Program-made: the position numbers and the translations under genes
The notes under the pieces: generated by a model
What the model was told of the DNA's origin: nothing
Database searches by the model: none
What the model saw: only the letters and a program-made list of their open reading frames with translations
NCBI GenBank assembly: GCA_003142855.1
Contig: PLNW01000075.1
Location: 36,132-68,702 of the forward strand
DNA length: 32,571 nt
Origin: Myxococcales bacterium
GTDB lineage: Bacteria; Myxococcota_A; Polyangia; Fen-1088
Reading direction: 5' to 3'
Shown: piece by piece, positions 9,301 through 16,578 of the stretch
Position numbering within the stretch: the first letter of the stretch is position 1
Layout of the letters: every line of letters begins with the position of its first letter

Positions 9301-9387
9301 GTAAGCGGTGGCCCCCACCAACAGCAGGGCTGCGGCCAGCAATGAGGTCGCCACCGGCCGTCTTATGAAAGGTTCGGAGATATTCAC
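6301..9387 (-). CDS. mdtC: RND multidrug efflux pump subunit, MdtC-like
   Basis: Inner-membrane HAE1-family RND transporter, 1028 aa, close to the 1025 aa of E. coli MdtC. It begins with the conserved NISEPFIRRPVATSLL segment leading into TM1. TM4 carries the proton-relay Asp pair in GFVVDDAIVVTENVSR (D401, D402), and there is the typical GLFPQQDTG motif before the second porter domain and a GVLYESLIHPVTILSTLPSA segment near TM8-9. The start is GTG at 9387, whose GTGA overlaps the TGA stop of the upstream pump gene (4-bp overlap), so translation is coupled. In Mdt systems MdtB and MdtC assemble as a heterotrimer with the adaptor MdtA and an outer-membrane TolC-like channel; no channel gene is present here. 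Substrates (in E. coli, bile salts and novobiocin) are inferred from the family only. Stop TAG 6301-6303. Confidence 0.95.
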   Translation of the reverse strand: MNISEPFIRRPVATSLLAAALLLVGATAYTQLPVAPLPRVDYPTINVNAALPGASPETMASAVATPLERRFGRIAGLTEITSVSSLGSVSLTLQFDLDRDVDSAARDVQAAINAAAGDLPPNLPTRPNFRKVNPADAPILILSLTSKTLQLAQVYDAANTILAQKIAQVQGVGQVFVGGGQNPAVRVQVDPAVLAGLGLGMEDVRTVLSQATVDQPKGTLAGASQAQSIAANDQLVGAKSFRDLVINYQGGAAVRLGDVARVIDDVEDNRVAAWTNGTRSVSLLIRRQPGANIIEVIDRIKRMLPGLAQSVSPSIDIQVAVDRAGTIRASVRDVERTLLLSVFLVVLVVFAFLRNLRATLIPSVVVPLSLVGTFAAMYLLGYSLNNLSLMALTIATGFVVDDAIVVTENVSRFVEAGEKPLVAALKGAQQIGFTIVSITVSLLAVFIPILVMGGIVGRLFREFAVTLAVSISISAIISLTLTPMMTSRLLRPETEQRRGLTFRVSEGFFNGMLGGYRRGLDWVLRHHYLMLFLTIGAAVITVFLYKAVPKGLFPQQDTGQLAGVAEAPQDVSFPAMRQRAEAVNKVVLAHPAVEKMVTFIGGSGSSGNTGNIFIQLKPLGQRSQTSDQVISELRPKLAAIPGIMLFLQSVQDVRMGGRGARTQYQYTLQDANLAELNQWAPRVFDMLKALPELRDVASDQQTNALQLSLEVDRDIASSLGVSLQAVDGTLYDAFGQRQVATMYTQLNQYRVVLEAKPGLAGEPVALDNMFVHSQNGALVPLSVFAHWAPSRTSLSISHQGQFPAITLSFNLAPEKSLSQALDAIHNAEARIGLPAGVVASPQGTAKAFVDSLSNQPTLILAALLAVYIVLGVLYESLIHPVTILSTLPSAGVGALLALMLMHTEFSIIALIGVILLIGIVKKNAIMMIDFALQAEREQGLSTRDAIFHACLLRFRPIMMTTMAALLGGLPLALGHGTGSEMRRPLGIAIVGGLLLSQMLTLFTTPVVYLTLDRFSRRRRGERMGEQAG

Positions 9388-12300
9388 GGGGCGCTGTCTG
9401 GCACCGGCGCTGCTGCGACAGCCCGAGCACGTCCGGGACGCAGCAGGCGAGCCAGCCTATCCATGTACAAGTAGATGACCGGCGTGGTGTAGAGGGTCAG
9501 CAATTGCGAAATGAGCAGTCCGCCCACAATGGAGATGCCAAGCGGCCGCCGCAATTCCGAACCGGTTCCGCTGCCCAAGGCCAGCGGCAGCCCGCCCAAG
9601 AGCGCCGCCATCGTGGTCATCATAATGGGCCGGAAACGCAGCAGACACGCCCGGACAATCGATTCCTGCGGCGGCAGCCCGTCCACGCGCTCGGCCTCGA
9701 GCGCAAAGTCGATCATCATGATGGCGTTCTTCTTCACGATGCCGATGAGCAACACAATGCCGATAAGGGCAATGATGCTGAACTCCGTCCGGGTCAGCAT
9801 GAGCGCCAGGAACGCGCCCACGCCCGCCGAAGGTAGCGTGGACAGAATCGTGACAGGGTGGATGTAGCTCTCGTAGAGCACACCCAGCACGATGTACACA
9901 GTCAGCAGGGCCGCCAGAATGAGGAACGGCTCGGTGGCCAGCGCACTTTTGAATTCTTGCGCCGTGCCCACAAAGTTGGCGCGCACAGTAGCCGGCATGC
10001 CGATCTCGGCCTCGGCGCGGTGGATGGCGTCGACCGCATCGCCCAACGCAAGACCGGACGCCACGTTGAACGAAATCGTCACTGCCGGGAATTGCCCCTG
10101 GTGGGTGACGGCCAAGGGCGTGCGGCTGGGCTCAAAATGGGTGAACGCGCTCAATCGCACCTGGTCGCCGGTCTGCGAGCGCACATAGATATTCTCCAAT
10201 GCCGCCGCGTTGTTTTGGAATTCCGGCTTCACCTCCAGGATGACCCGGTACTGATTGAGTTGAGTGAAAATGATCGACACCTGGCGCTGGCCAAAGGCAT
10301 CGTAGAGCACATCGTCGATGGCCTGGGGCAATATTCCAAAACGTGAGGCCGTGTCGCGATCCACGACCAGTCGCAATTGCAAACCCGAGGTCTGCTGATC
10401 GCTGGTCACATCGCGCAGTTCAGGCAACTTCTCCAGCCGGGCGAGCACGCGCGGTGCCCACTCGCCCAGTTGGTCGATGTCGGCATCTTCCATTGTGTAC
10501 TGAAACTGTGTCCGGCTCACGCGGCTGTCGATCTGCAAATCCTGCACAACCTGGAAGAACACCGAGGTGCCCTCCACGCCCTGGGCGCTCACGCGCAGTC
10601 GCCGCAGGATCTCGGCCGCGCTCGCGCTGCGCGCCTGACGCGGACGCAGGGTGATGGCCAGCCTTCCGGTGTTGGGCGTGGGATTGGTGCCGTCGGCGCC
10701 GATGTACGACACCACTGACGCCACGTCGGGGTCAGTGCGCACGACATCAGCCAGCGCCCTCTGTCGCGCCATCATGCTGGCGAATGACACGTCGGCCGGC
10801 GCCTCAGTCACGCCCATAATCATTCCCGTGTCCTGCTGCGGGAAGAAGCCTTTGGGGACAATTACCGCCAGCACAACGGTCAGCGCCACTGTTGCCACGG
10901 TCACCGCCAGAGTGGCCGGTTGGTGTCGCATCACCCAGCCCAGGCTGCGTTGGTAGATCGACATCATGGCGGCAAAGCCGCGCTCGAACTGGCGGGCCAG
11001 CCACCCCGGCTGCTCATGGGCGCGCAGCAAGAAGGCGCACATCATGGCAGTCAGGGTCAGCGACAAGATTGCCGACACCCCGATGGCGATGCTGAGCGTG
11101 ACCGCGAATTCGCGAAACAGTCGACCAATGATCCCGCCCATGAAAAGCAGGGGAATCAAAACCGCCACCAGTGACACCGTCAGCGACACGATGGTGAAGC
11201 CAATCTGCTTGGCGCCCTTCAATGCCGCCTGAAAGGGCGGTTCGCCTTCTTCTATATAGCGGGAGATATTCTCAATCATCACGATGGCGTCGTCGACGAC
11301 GAAGCCTGTGGAAATCGTGAGCGCCATCAGCGACAGATTGTTCAGGCTGTAGTGGCACAGGTACATGAGTCCGAATGTGCCCACCAGCGAGAGCGGCACA
11401 GCCACACCGGGAATGACGGTGGCGCGCAGGCTGCGCAGAAACAGGTAGATCACTGCGACCACCAGCACCACGCTCAAGGCCAGCGTGAACTGCACGTCGT
11501 CGACCGAAGCGCGCACGGTTTCCGTGCGATCGCTGACCACCGTGACGTCCACACCCTGAGGCAGAGCGGTTTGCAGACGCGGCAGCAGGGCCTTCACCCG
11601 GTCGGCCACTTCGATGACGTTAGCCCCTGGCTGGCGCCGCACACTCACGATGATGGCGCGTTTCCCGTCGGACCAGCCTGCCAGTTCGTTGTTCTCCACG
11701 CCGTCGATGACGTTGGCCACTTCCTGCAGACGGATGGGCGCGCCGTTGTTGTAGGCCAGGACGAGCGGTCGAAAACTCGCCGCGCGCGCCAGCTGATCAT
11801 TGGTGGCCAGGGTGTAGTTCTGGCGGGGGCCGTCCAGGTTTCCTTTGGGCTGATTCACGTTGGCGGCGACCAGAATCTTTCGCACGTCGTCCAGGCTGAG
11901 CCCGGCGCCGGCCAGCGCCGCGGGATCGACCTGCACGCGCACGGCCGGCTTCTGCCCGCCATTGATGGTGACCAAGCCCACGCCCGCCACCTGCGCGATC
12001 TTCTGCGCCAGGATGGAATCAGCCACATCGTCCACCTGATCGAGCGGCAGGGTATCCGAGCTGATGCTCAAGGTGAGAATGGGCGAGTCAGCCGGGTTGC
12101 TCTTGCTGTAGGTGGGCGGCGCGGGCAGCGACGTGGGCAGCAGGTTCGAGGCCGCGTTGATGGCGGCCTGCACATCCTGCTCGGCCGCGTCGATGTCACG
12201 CCCCAGATCGAACTGCAACGTGATCTGGGAATTGCCGAAGCTGGATACCGATGTCATCTGGCCGAGCGAAGGCATCTGGCCGAACTGCCGTTCGAGCGGC

Positions 12301-12494
12301 GTGGTCACCGCCGAGGCCATGGTTTCCGCACTGGCACCGGGCAACGCGGTGGCCACCACGATGGTGGGATAGTCCACCTGGGGCAACGCGGACACCGGAA
12401 GCTGGCGGTAGCCGAGCAAACCCGACAACAACAGCCCGACGGTCAACAACGATGTTGCCACCGGACGCCGGATGAACGGCTCGGACACGCTCAT
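9384..12494 (-). CDS. mdtB: RND multidrug efflux pump subunit, MdtB-like
   Basis: Inner-membrane HAE1-family RND transporter, 1036 aa (E. coli MdtB is 1040). It is paralogous to the downstream pump throughout: SVSEPFIRRPVATSLL at the N-terminus, proton-relay pair in GFVVDDAIVMIENISR (D401, D402), GFFPQQDTG, and YESYIHPVTILSTLPSA. ATG 12494 overlaps the TGA of the adaptor gene by 4 bp (ATGA), and its own TGA overlaps the next GTG by 4 bp. The gene order adaptor, 1036-aa pump, 1028-aa pump matches mdtA-mdtB-mdtC, the basis for the symbols. Having two non-identical pumps in tandem implies a B2C or similar heterotrimer rather than an AcrB-like homotrimer (known for MdtBC, inferred here). The C-terminus ends in an Ala/Pro-rich cytoplasmic tail. 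Confidence 0.95.
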   Translation of the reverse strand: MSVSEPFIRRPVATSLLTVGLLLSGLLGYRQLPVSALPQVDYPTIVVATALPGASAETMASAVTTPLERQFGQMPSLGQMTSVSSFGNSQITLQFDLGRDIDAAEQDVQAAINAASNLLPTSLPAPPTYSKSNPADSPILTLSISSDTLPLDQVDDVADSILAQKIAQVAGVGLVTINGGQKPAVRVQVDPAALAGAGLSLDDVRKILVAANVNQPKGNLDGPRQNYTLATNDQLARAASFRPLVLAYNNGAPIRLQEVANVIDGVENNELAGWSDGKRAIIVSVRRQPGANVIEVADRVKALLPRLQTALPQGVDVTVVSDRTETVRASVDDVQFTLALSVVLVVAVIYLFLRSLRATVIPGVAVPLSLVGTFGLMYLCHYSLNNLSLMALTISTGFVVDDAIVMIENISRYIEEGEPPFQAALKGAKQIGFTIVSLTVSLVAVLIPLLFMGGIIGRLFREFAVTLSIAIGVSAILSLTLTAMMCAFLLRAHEQPGWLARQFERGFAAMMSIYQRSLGWVMRHQPATLAVTVATVALTVVLAVIVPKGFFPQQDTGMIMGVTEAPADVSFASMMARQRALADVVRTDPDVASVVSYIGADGTNPTPNTGRLAITLRPRQARSASAAEILRRLRVSAQGVEGTSVFFQVVQDLQIDSRVSRTQFQYTMEDADIDQLGEWAPRVLARLEKLPELRDVTSDQQTSGLQLRLVVDRDTASRFGILPQAIDDVLYDAFGQRQVSIIFTQLNQYRVILEVKPEFQNNAAALENIYVRSQTGDQVRLSAFTHFEPSRTPLAVTHQGQFPAVTISFNVASGLALGDAVDAIHRAEAEIGMPATVRANFVGTAQEFKSALATEPFLILAALLTVYIVLGVLYESYIHPVTILSTLPSAGVGAFLALMLTRTEFSIIALIGIVLLIGIVKKNAIMMIDFALEAERVDGLPPQESIVRACLLRFRPIMMTTMAALLGGLPLALGSGTGSELRRPLGISIVGGLLISQLLTLYTTPVIYLYMDRLARLLRPGRARAVAAAPVPDSAP

Positions 12495-13732
12495 TGTTTG
12501 TTGCCGCGACCCTTGCTGCCTGCGCCGGGCTTGTCCGAGCCGCCCCCTCGACCGCTGCCCGACGAGCCCGACTCGCGCAAAGATACCTTGCTGCCCGGGC
12601 GAAGCTGATTCTGTCCGTCCGCCACCACGATCTCACCCTCGCTCACGCCCTTGTCGATGATGGCCACCTCGCCCGTGGGCGCAACGGCCTCCACCGGCCG
12701 CAGCGTCACGGTTTGGTCAGTGCCAACGACATAAACGAAGGTGCCCTCGGGCCCCCGCTGCAGCGTCGAGGCCGGCACCACCAGGGCGCCCTTGCGGGTG
12801 GTGAGGAGCAACCGCGCTTTGACGAACTGGTTGGGCCACAAGTGGTGCTCGGGGTTGGGCACGATCGCCTTGAGGCGCAAAGTCGCCGTGGCCTGGTTGA
12901 TCTGATTGTCGATGAGTTCGAGTTCGCCCTTGCCCAGGGCGGCCGCGCCATCGCGGCCGTACACCTCCACAGCAAGTTTGCCGTGCGCCATCTGGTCGCT
13001 GATGCGTGGCAGTTCGTCCTGGGGCAGGTTGAAGAGGACCGCCACGGGATCAAGTTGCGTGACCACCACGATGCCGCCCAGATCCGCGGCGTGCACCACG
13101 TTGCCTGGATCGACCAGACGCACGCCCGTAACCCCGTCCACCGGAGAAGTGATGCGCGCGTAGTCGAGATTCAGCCGCGCACTCTCGATGGCCGCCTCGT
13201 CGATGCGAACCGTCCCTTCGGTCTGACCGGTAGTCGCCTGATCGCTATCGAGCTGTTGCTGGGCGATGAGTTTCTGCCCCACCAAATCCTGATCGCGCTT
13301 GACCATCAGATTCGCGTTTTGCAGCTGGGCGCGGTCGCGCGCCAGCGCGCCCTCGGCCTGATGCAGTTGAACCTGGAACGGCCGCGGGTCGATCTGGGCC
13401 AGCACCTCACCCTTGCGCACGGTCTGACCCTCGCGGAAGAGGACCTGCATCAGCCGGCCGTCCACCTGGGACCGTACGGTCACCGTCTTGTAGGCCACCA
13501 CGCTCCCAATGCCTTCCAAGTAGACCGGTACGTCACGTCGGACAACGGTGGCTGGCAGCACGGGTACCGCACGCGCCGCGCGCGGCTCGACCGCCGCGCC
13601 TGACTTGCTTGCACCGCACGCCGACAAGGCGGCGCCCAGGACGGCAAGCAAGACCGCTAACATCGCCGGGAGCTTCACGCGCTCGCTGCGGGAGCGAACA
13701 GCCGACAACCAAGAGACGGGCAGTGCGTGCAA
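12491..13732 (-). CDS. mdtA: RND periplasmic adaptor lipoprotein, MdtA-like
   Basis: Membrane fusion protein linking the RND pumps to an outer-membrane channel, 413 aa (E. coli MdtA is 415). N-terminal signal with lipobox LSAC; C39 is the predicted lipidated residue. Order of domains: barrel/lipoyl start (PVYLEGIGSVVAYKTVTVRS, about 72-91), lipoyl half-motif GEVLAQIDPRPFQ, alpha-hairpin coiled coil (about 120-175), second lipoyl half ARITSPVDGVTGVRLVDPGN, then beta-barrel and membrane-proximal domains with the FVKARLLL segment. The C-terminal tail is Gly/Ser/Lys-rich. The frame opens at a TTG (13732) with GAGG 4 nt upstream; GTG 13678 or ATG 13663 are alternatives but shorten the n-region. 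First gene of the three-gene operon. Confidence 0.93.
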   Translation of the reverse strand: MHALPVSWLSAVRSRSERVKLPAMLAVLLAVLGAALSACGASKSGAAVEPRAARAVPVLPATVVRRDVPVYLEGIGSVVAYKTVTVRSQVDGRLMQVLFREGQTVRKGEVLAQIDPRPFQVQLHQAEGALARDRAQLQNANLMVKRDQDLVGQKLIAQQQLDSDQATTGQTEGTVRIDEAAIESARLNLDYARITSPVDGVTGVRLVDPGNVVHAADLGGIVVVTQLDPVAVLFNLPQDELPRISDQMAHGKLAVEVYGRDGAAALGKGELELIDNQINQATATLRLKAIVPNPEHHLWPNQFVKARLLLTTRKGALVVPASTLQRGPEGTFVYVVGTDQTVTLRPVEAVAPTGEVAIIDKGVSEGEIVVADGQNQLRPGSKVSLRESGSSGSGRGGGSDKPGAGSKGRGNKQ

Positions 13733-13797
13733 AGGACCTCGAAACTTTCTCCGATCAGCGTCTCCCCCAAGGGGGCCAACCGGCTAATTTCCCTCGG

Positions 13798-13833
13798 AAA
13801 CTACCCGACAGACGCCGTTTGTCAACGAGACAA
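13798..13833 (-). promoter_or_regulatory. Candidate promoter and overlapping operator for mdtABC
   Basis: On the minus strand TTGACA (13825-13820) is followed after 16 nt by TAGTTT (13803-13798), about 65 bp before the adaptor start. The -35 is overlapped by an inverted repeat TTGTC-AACGA-GACAA (13819-13823 / 13829-13833), a plausible repressor site. No adjacent regulator gene exists to assign it to. Prediction by eye; the -10 is weak. Confidence 0.35.
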
Positions 13834-13855
13834 CGTGACGCTGCAAGAACGGGGG

Positions 13856-14038
13856 TCAATCGCGACCGCGTGCGGACTCAGCGATCTCAGCTCGGTCGCG
13901 CAGCGCCGTGTAGGCGAGGCGCAGGGTGCGAGTCGCGGTGGACCTGCTGCCCTCCACCCGATAGAGCGCGGCGGATGCGCACAGCTCGCGTGCCAGCAAC
14001 CACAGTCGGCGGGCCTGACGGCGCCGCGCGATGGCCAC
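13856..14038 (-). CDS. Possible small hypothetical protein (weak)
   Basis: 60-codon reading frame from GTG 14038 to TGA 13856-13858. The peptide is Arg/Ala/Leu-rich and looks helical throughout (for example RRLWLLARELCASAALYRV), with mostly G/C third positions as in the neighbouring genes. No ribosome-binding site was found, no family was recognised, and the same frame continues open upstream to 14230 with much less protein-like composition. It could equally be a decayed gene or chance in GC-rich DNA. Confidence 0.25.
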   Translation of the reverse strand: MAIARRRQARRLWLLARELCASAALYRVEGSRSTATRTLRLAYTALRDRAEIAESARGRD

Positions 14039-14231
14039 GCGACGCGGGCACGAGGCGTGGTGGTCCCATCCGTAATCTTCACAACGATTCGAGAAGCCGC
14101 GTTCGTCCCTGGCGGCCACTTGCGCCGATTCCTGCCGATGCCCAACGCGTACCCCGAGCCATGTTTCCGGCCCCTGGTGGTTGCAGTTTGCCGGAACCCA
14201 CCTCAACTTCACCATGTGCTTTCTTCGCATG

Positions 14232-14254
14232 ACACGACACTAGCCATGTCGTGT
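14232..14254. repeat. Perfect 8-bp inverted repeat downstream of the YXWGXW gene
   Basis: ACACGACA (14232-14239) and TGTCGTGT (14247-14254) are exact inverted arms around a 7-nt loop, 65 bp past the stop of the minus-strand YXWGXW gene. There is no T-run on either strand, so it is not a classical intrinsic terminator; it may still act as a transcript-end hairpin or a protein-binding site. Confidence 0.5.
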
Positions 14255-14319
14255 TGCAGAGGTATTGCAGCGTCGTAAAGTTGTGTGAATCGTCAGAGCG
14301 ACAGCGGATGGCGTCCTGG

Positions 14320-15138
14320 CTAGCGATGTCCGCCGCCGTGCCCGCCGCCGTGGCCGCCGCCGAAGCCACCGTGGCCGCCACTGAAACCGCTGTGACCGCT
14401 GAACCCACTGTGGAATCCGCCACCCGCGCTGCCGCGGAATCCGCTGACAGCGCGAGCTCCACCGCCGACGTTGCCGCGATAGACGCCCGCAGCGCCGCCG
14501 TGGAATCCGCCCGCAGCGCGATAGCCGCCAGCGTAGCCGCCCCGATAGCCGCCAGCGTAGCCGCCCCGATAACCACCAGCGTAGCCGCCGCGATAGCCTC
14601 CGCCGTATCCGCCACGGTAGCCGCCCCACCCATACCCAGCCCGGTAGAGTCCCGTGTACCAGCCAAAGTGGTTGGGACCTAGGAATCCGAAGTAGGGATA
14701 CGGACCCCAGCCCCAAACCCATGGCGACGCCAGCCACGACCAACCGTAGCTTGGATAGTAGACATACGAGTAGGGAGTCGTGTCGTAGGCCGTGCCTTCA
14801 TACGTGTACTGGTTTCCGTAGGGCATCCAGATCCAGCCGTACTGTTCGGTGTACACCCATTGGCCCCCAGCGCCAGGCTGTACCGCGCCCTCTGGCTGCT
14901 GCATCTGCGGCTGGGGCTGCGCCTGGGTCTGCGTCTGCACCGGTGGCGCGGGCGGCTGCTGCGGCGGCGCAGGTGGCTGCTGCGGCGGCGCCGGCGTGGG
15001 CGGCTGCACCGCCTGTGGTTCAGCGCCAGCGGTCGAGACCTGGCTCGTCGATTCCCCGATGATGGTCACTTTCTGGGCCTGAGCAACGCCGAAGCCCAGA
15101 AGCAAGAAACAAACACAAACAACTAGCGTGGTCTTCAT
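14320..15138 (-). CDS. Secreted YXWGXW-type, Gly/Tyr-repeat protein
   Basis: 272-aa exported protein. Start ATG 15138 has GAGG (15146-15149) 7 nt upstream. A signal peptide with cleavage after GVAQA (about residue 21) is followed by a Pro/Gln-rich spacer (PAPPQQPPAPPQQPP), then an aromatic block of the YXWGXW type (QWVYTEQYGWIWMP, YPSYGWSWLASPWVWGWG, about 93-150). After that come GGYRGGYA repeats and a Gly/His/Phe-rich tail ending GGHGGGHGGGHR. Such proteins are exported, low-complexity and of unknown function; a role in the cell envelope or extracellular matrix is a guess. It is 126 bp downstream of the PMT gene on the same strand and may be read from that transcript or its own promoter. 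Stop TAG 14320-14322. Confidence 0.9.
   Translation of the reverse strand: MKTTLVVCVCFLLLGFGVAQAQKVTIIGESTSQVSTAGAEPQAVQPPTPAPPQQPPAPPQQPPAPPVQTQTQAQPQPQMQQPEGAVQPGAGGQWVYTEQYGWIWMPYGNQYTYEGTAYDTTPYSYVYYPSYGWSWLASPWVWGWGPYPYFGFLGPNHFGWYTGLYRAGYGWGGYRGGYGGGYRGGYAGGYRGGYAGGYRGGYAGGYRAAGGFHGGAAGVYRGNVGGGARAVSGFRGSAGGGFHSGFSGHSGFSGGHGGFGGGHGGGHGGGHR
14519..14590. repeat. Three 24-bp tandem repeats in the YXWGXW gene
   Basis: Units 14519-14542, 14543-14566 (identical) and 14567-14590 (near-identical) encode successive GGYRGGYA octapeptides on the minus strand. Degenerate units continue to about 14640. Confidence 0.85.
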
Positions 15139-15264
15139 GGCATCACCTCAAGGTGAGACGACGGTGAACCTGCTGGTATTCTACGACAGATCCCACGATA
15201 GTTCATGGAATCGTCTGCTCTGCTAACGCGGATCATTTGCGCCGTTGATGACGCAAGCCCGGTA

Positions 15265-16578
15265 CTACGGACGCCACGGAAGGAAGATCAGGCGGCGGTT
15301 GGCTTCCTGCAGAGTGAGCGCAAACTCGCCCCACACGGGCACAAAGTAGAGGGCCACCAATACCGAGAGGGTGACGAATGCCAACACCGCGCGCGGCCAG
15401 CGGCGTTCCAGCTTGGCCACAACCCCGGCCAGCAGAATGATGGCGAAGGCGTAGGGTGTCAGGTAGTGGTAAAAAAACGAGTGCTTGCCCATGGAAACCA
15501 TGAACAGGATTTGCAAGGCCACCCATCCTGAGGCGAGCACCAGCACTGCCTTGGTGAACGAGGCGTCGAAGAAAGCCGGCCAATAGCGCCGCCAACTCGC
15601 CCGCCATGCGGTGAGGCCCCGAGCCACGGGCAACCCCACCACCAGCAGAGCCGCGGGGAACCAGAACACCAGATTGCCCAGGCTGGAGGCATAGCGCGAG
15701 GTGGTTCCGGAGGAGGAGAGCTTGACCACGATGGGATGATAGAGCAACGGCCAGGTATACCAGGCCGACGCCAATGGATTGTCATACCGTCCCAGGTCGT
15801 GCAGGCTGTGCATCGACGAGAAAATGACGTTCACGACGTCCATAGGGCCGCTGGCGTGTCCCATCAGGTGCAGCCCAAGCATCCAGATGAAAAAGTGCAC
15901 GATGGGCGACAACCCGAACCAGAAAATCGTGTACCAGGGCACACGACGGTAGAGCAGCACGATCAAGATGGCCGGCACCAGCGACTGCGCGGCACTCCAC
16001 TTGATGGACGTGGCGATCCCAATCAAAATTCCGGCAACCGCCATGCCGCGCCAGGTGCGCGCCTCGAGCACCGCCAGGACGCTCCACATGATGAAGCAGA
16101 CGAGCATGATGTCGATGAAGGCCGTGCGCGAATGGGCAATGAAAAAACCGTCTGCTGCCATGAAGGCTGCCGCCAGCCAAGCCGCCCGCCGGCTGGCGAA
16201 AATCTGGCGCGCCAGCCAGAAGCCGACGATGACGGTCTGCAGGCCGAAACACAGATACATGAACCGCCGTCCCACCGAGTTGTAGCCGAAGAGGAGAAGC
16301 CCAATCGTGCCCAGGAGCTTGCCCATCGGGGGGTGGTAGTCTTGCAGGTCAGGCACGCCGAGCAGCATGTGCTGCGCCGTCGGCAGCTCGTCAAAAGTAT
16401 TGCGGGGCGGATAGCCTATCCCCTGGACGCGCAGGATCACGCCGCCCACGATCATGAAGGCAAGCAGGCAGCTGGTGATACGTTGAATGCGCCCCATCGC
16501 ACCCCAGCGGTCCACGGCATCTTGCCAGGCCGCTCGGCCGGTCTCGACCACGCCACGAACCATCTTCGCTGGCGTCAT
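15265..16578 (-). CDS. PMT-family (GT39) dolichyl/polyprenyl-phosphate mannosyltransferase
   Basis: Polytopic membrane glycosyltransferase of 437 aa. PMT enzymes move mannose from a lipid-phosphate donor to Ser/Thr of exported proteins. The luminal/periplasmic loop 1 carries the catalytic-type acidic pair in FDELPTAQ (D63, E64) and the family motif DYHPPMGKLLG (H82-P84), followed by a GYNSVGRRFMYL segment and multiple hydrophobic helices to the C-terminus. The frame extends 59 codons upstream, but ATG 16578 is the natural start: its ATGA overlaps the stop of the upstream membrane protein by 4 bp. At 437 aa it is shorter than actinobacterial Pmt (about 520), lacking some C-terminal helices or being a compact variant. 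Substrates are unknown; the nearby Ser/Thr-rich linkers of secreted enzymes are candidates (inference). Confidence 0.88.
   Translation of the reverse strand: MTPAKMVRGVVETGRAAWQDAVDRWGAMGRIQRITSCLLAFMIVGGVILRVQGIGYPPRNTFDELPTAQHMLLGVPDLQDYHPPMGKLLGTIGLLLFGYNSVGRRFMYLCFGLQTVIVGFWLARQIFASRRAAWLAAAFMAADGFFIAHSRTAFIDIMLVCFIMWSVLAVLEARTWRGMAVAGILIGIATSIKWSAAQSLVPAILIVLLYRRVPWYTIFWFGLSPIVHFFIWMLGLHLMGHASGPMDVVNVIFSSMHSLHDLGRYDNPLASAWYTWPLLYHPIVVKLSSSGTTSRYASSLGNLVFWFPAALLVVGLPVARGLTAWRASWRRYWPAFFDASFTKAVLVLASGWVALQILFMVSMGKHSFFYHYLTPYAFAIILLAGVVAKLERRWPRAVLAFVTLSVLVALYFVPVWGEFALTLQEANRRLIFLPWRP

Larger units (their letters stand above)
13733..14319. other. 587-bp gap between efflux operon and YXWGXW gene
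   Basis: Holds the candidate mdtABC promoter and operator (13798-13833), a tight CCCCC-AA-GGGGG palindrome (13764-13775), the weak 60-codon ORF, and the 8-bp inverted repeat at 14232-14254. I see no strong gene in it on either strand. Confidence 0.5.

Noticed and set aside
11352..12608. 418-codon plus-strand ORF opposite the MdtB-like pump
   Set aside because: His/Gln/Arg-rich mirror frame of a conserved RND gene.
12494..13603. 369-codon plus-strand ORF opposite the adaptor gene
   Set aside because: Antisense to a recognised membrane fusion protein and without its own start signals.
13764..13775. CCCCC-AA-GGGGG palindrome as a terminator or operator
   Set aside because: The 2-nt centre cannot form a hairpin loop and short G/C palindromes are expected in such DNA; only noted.
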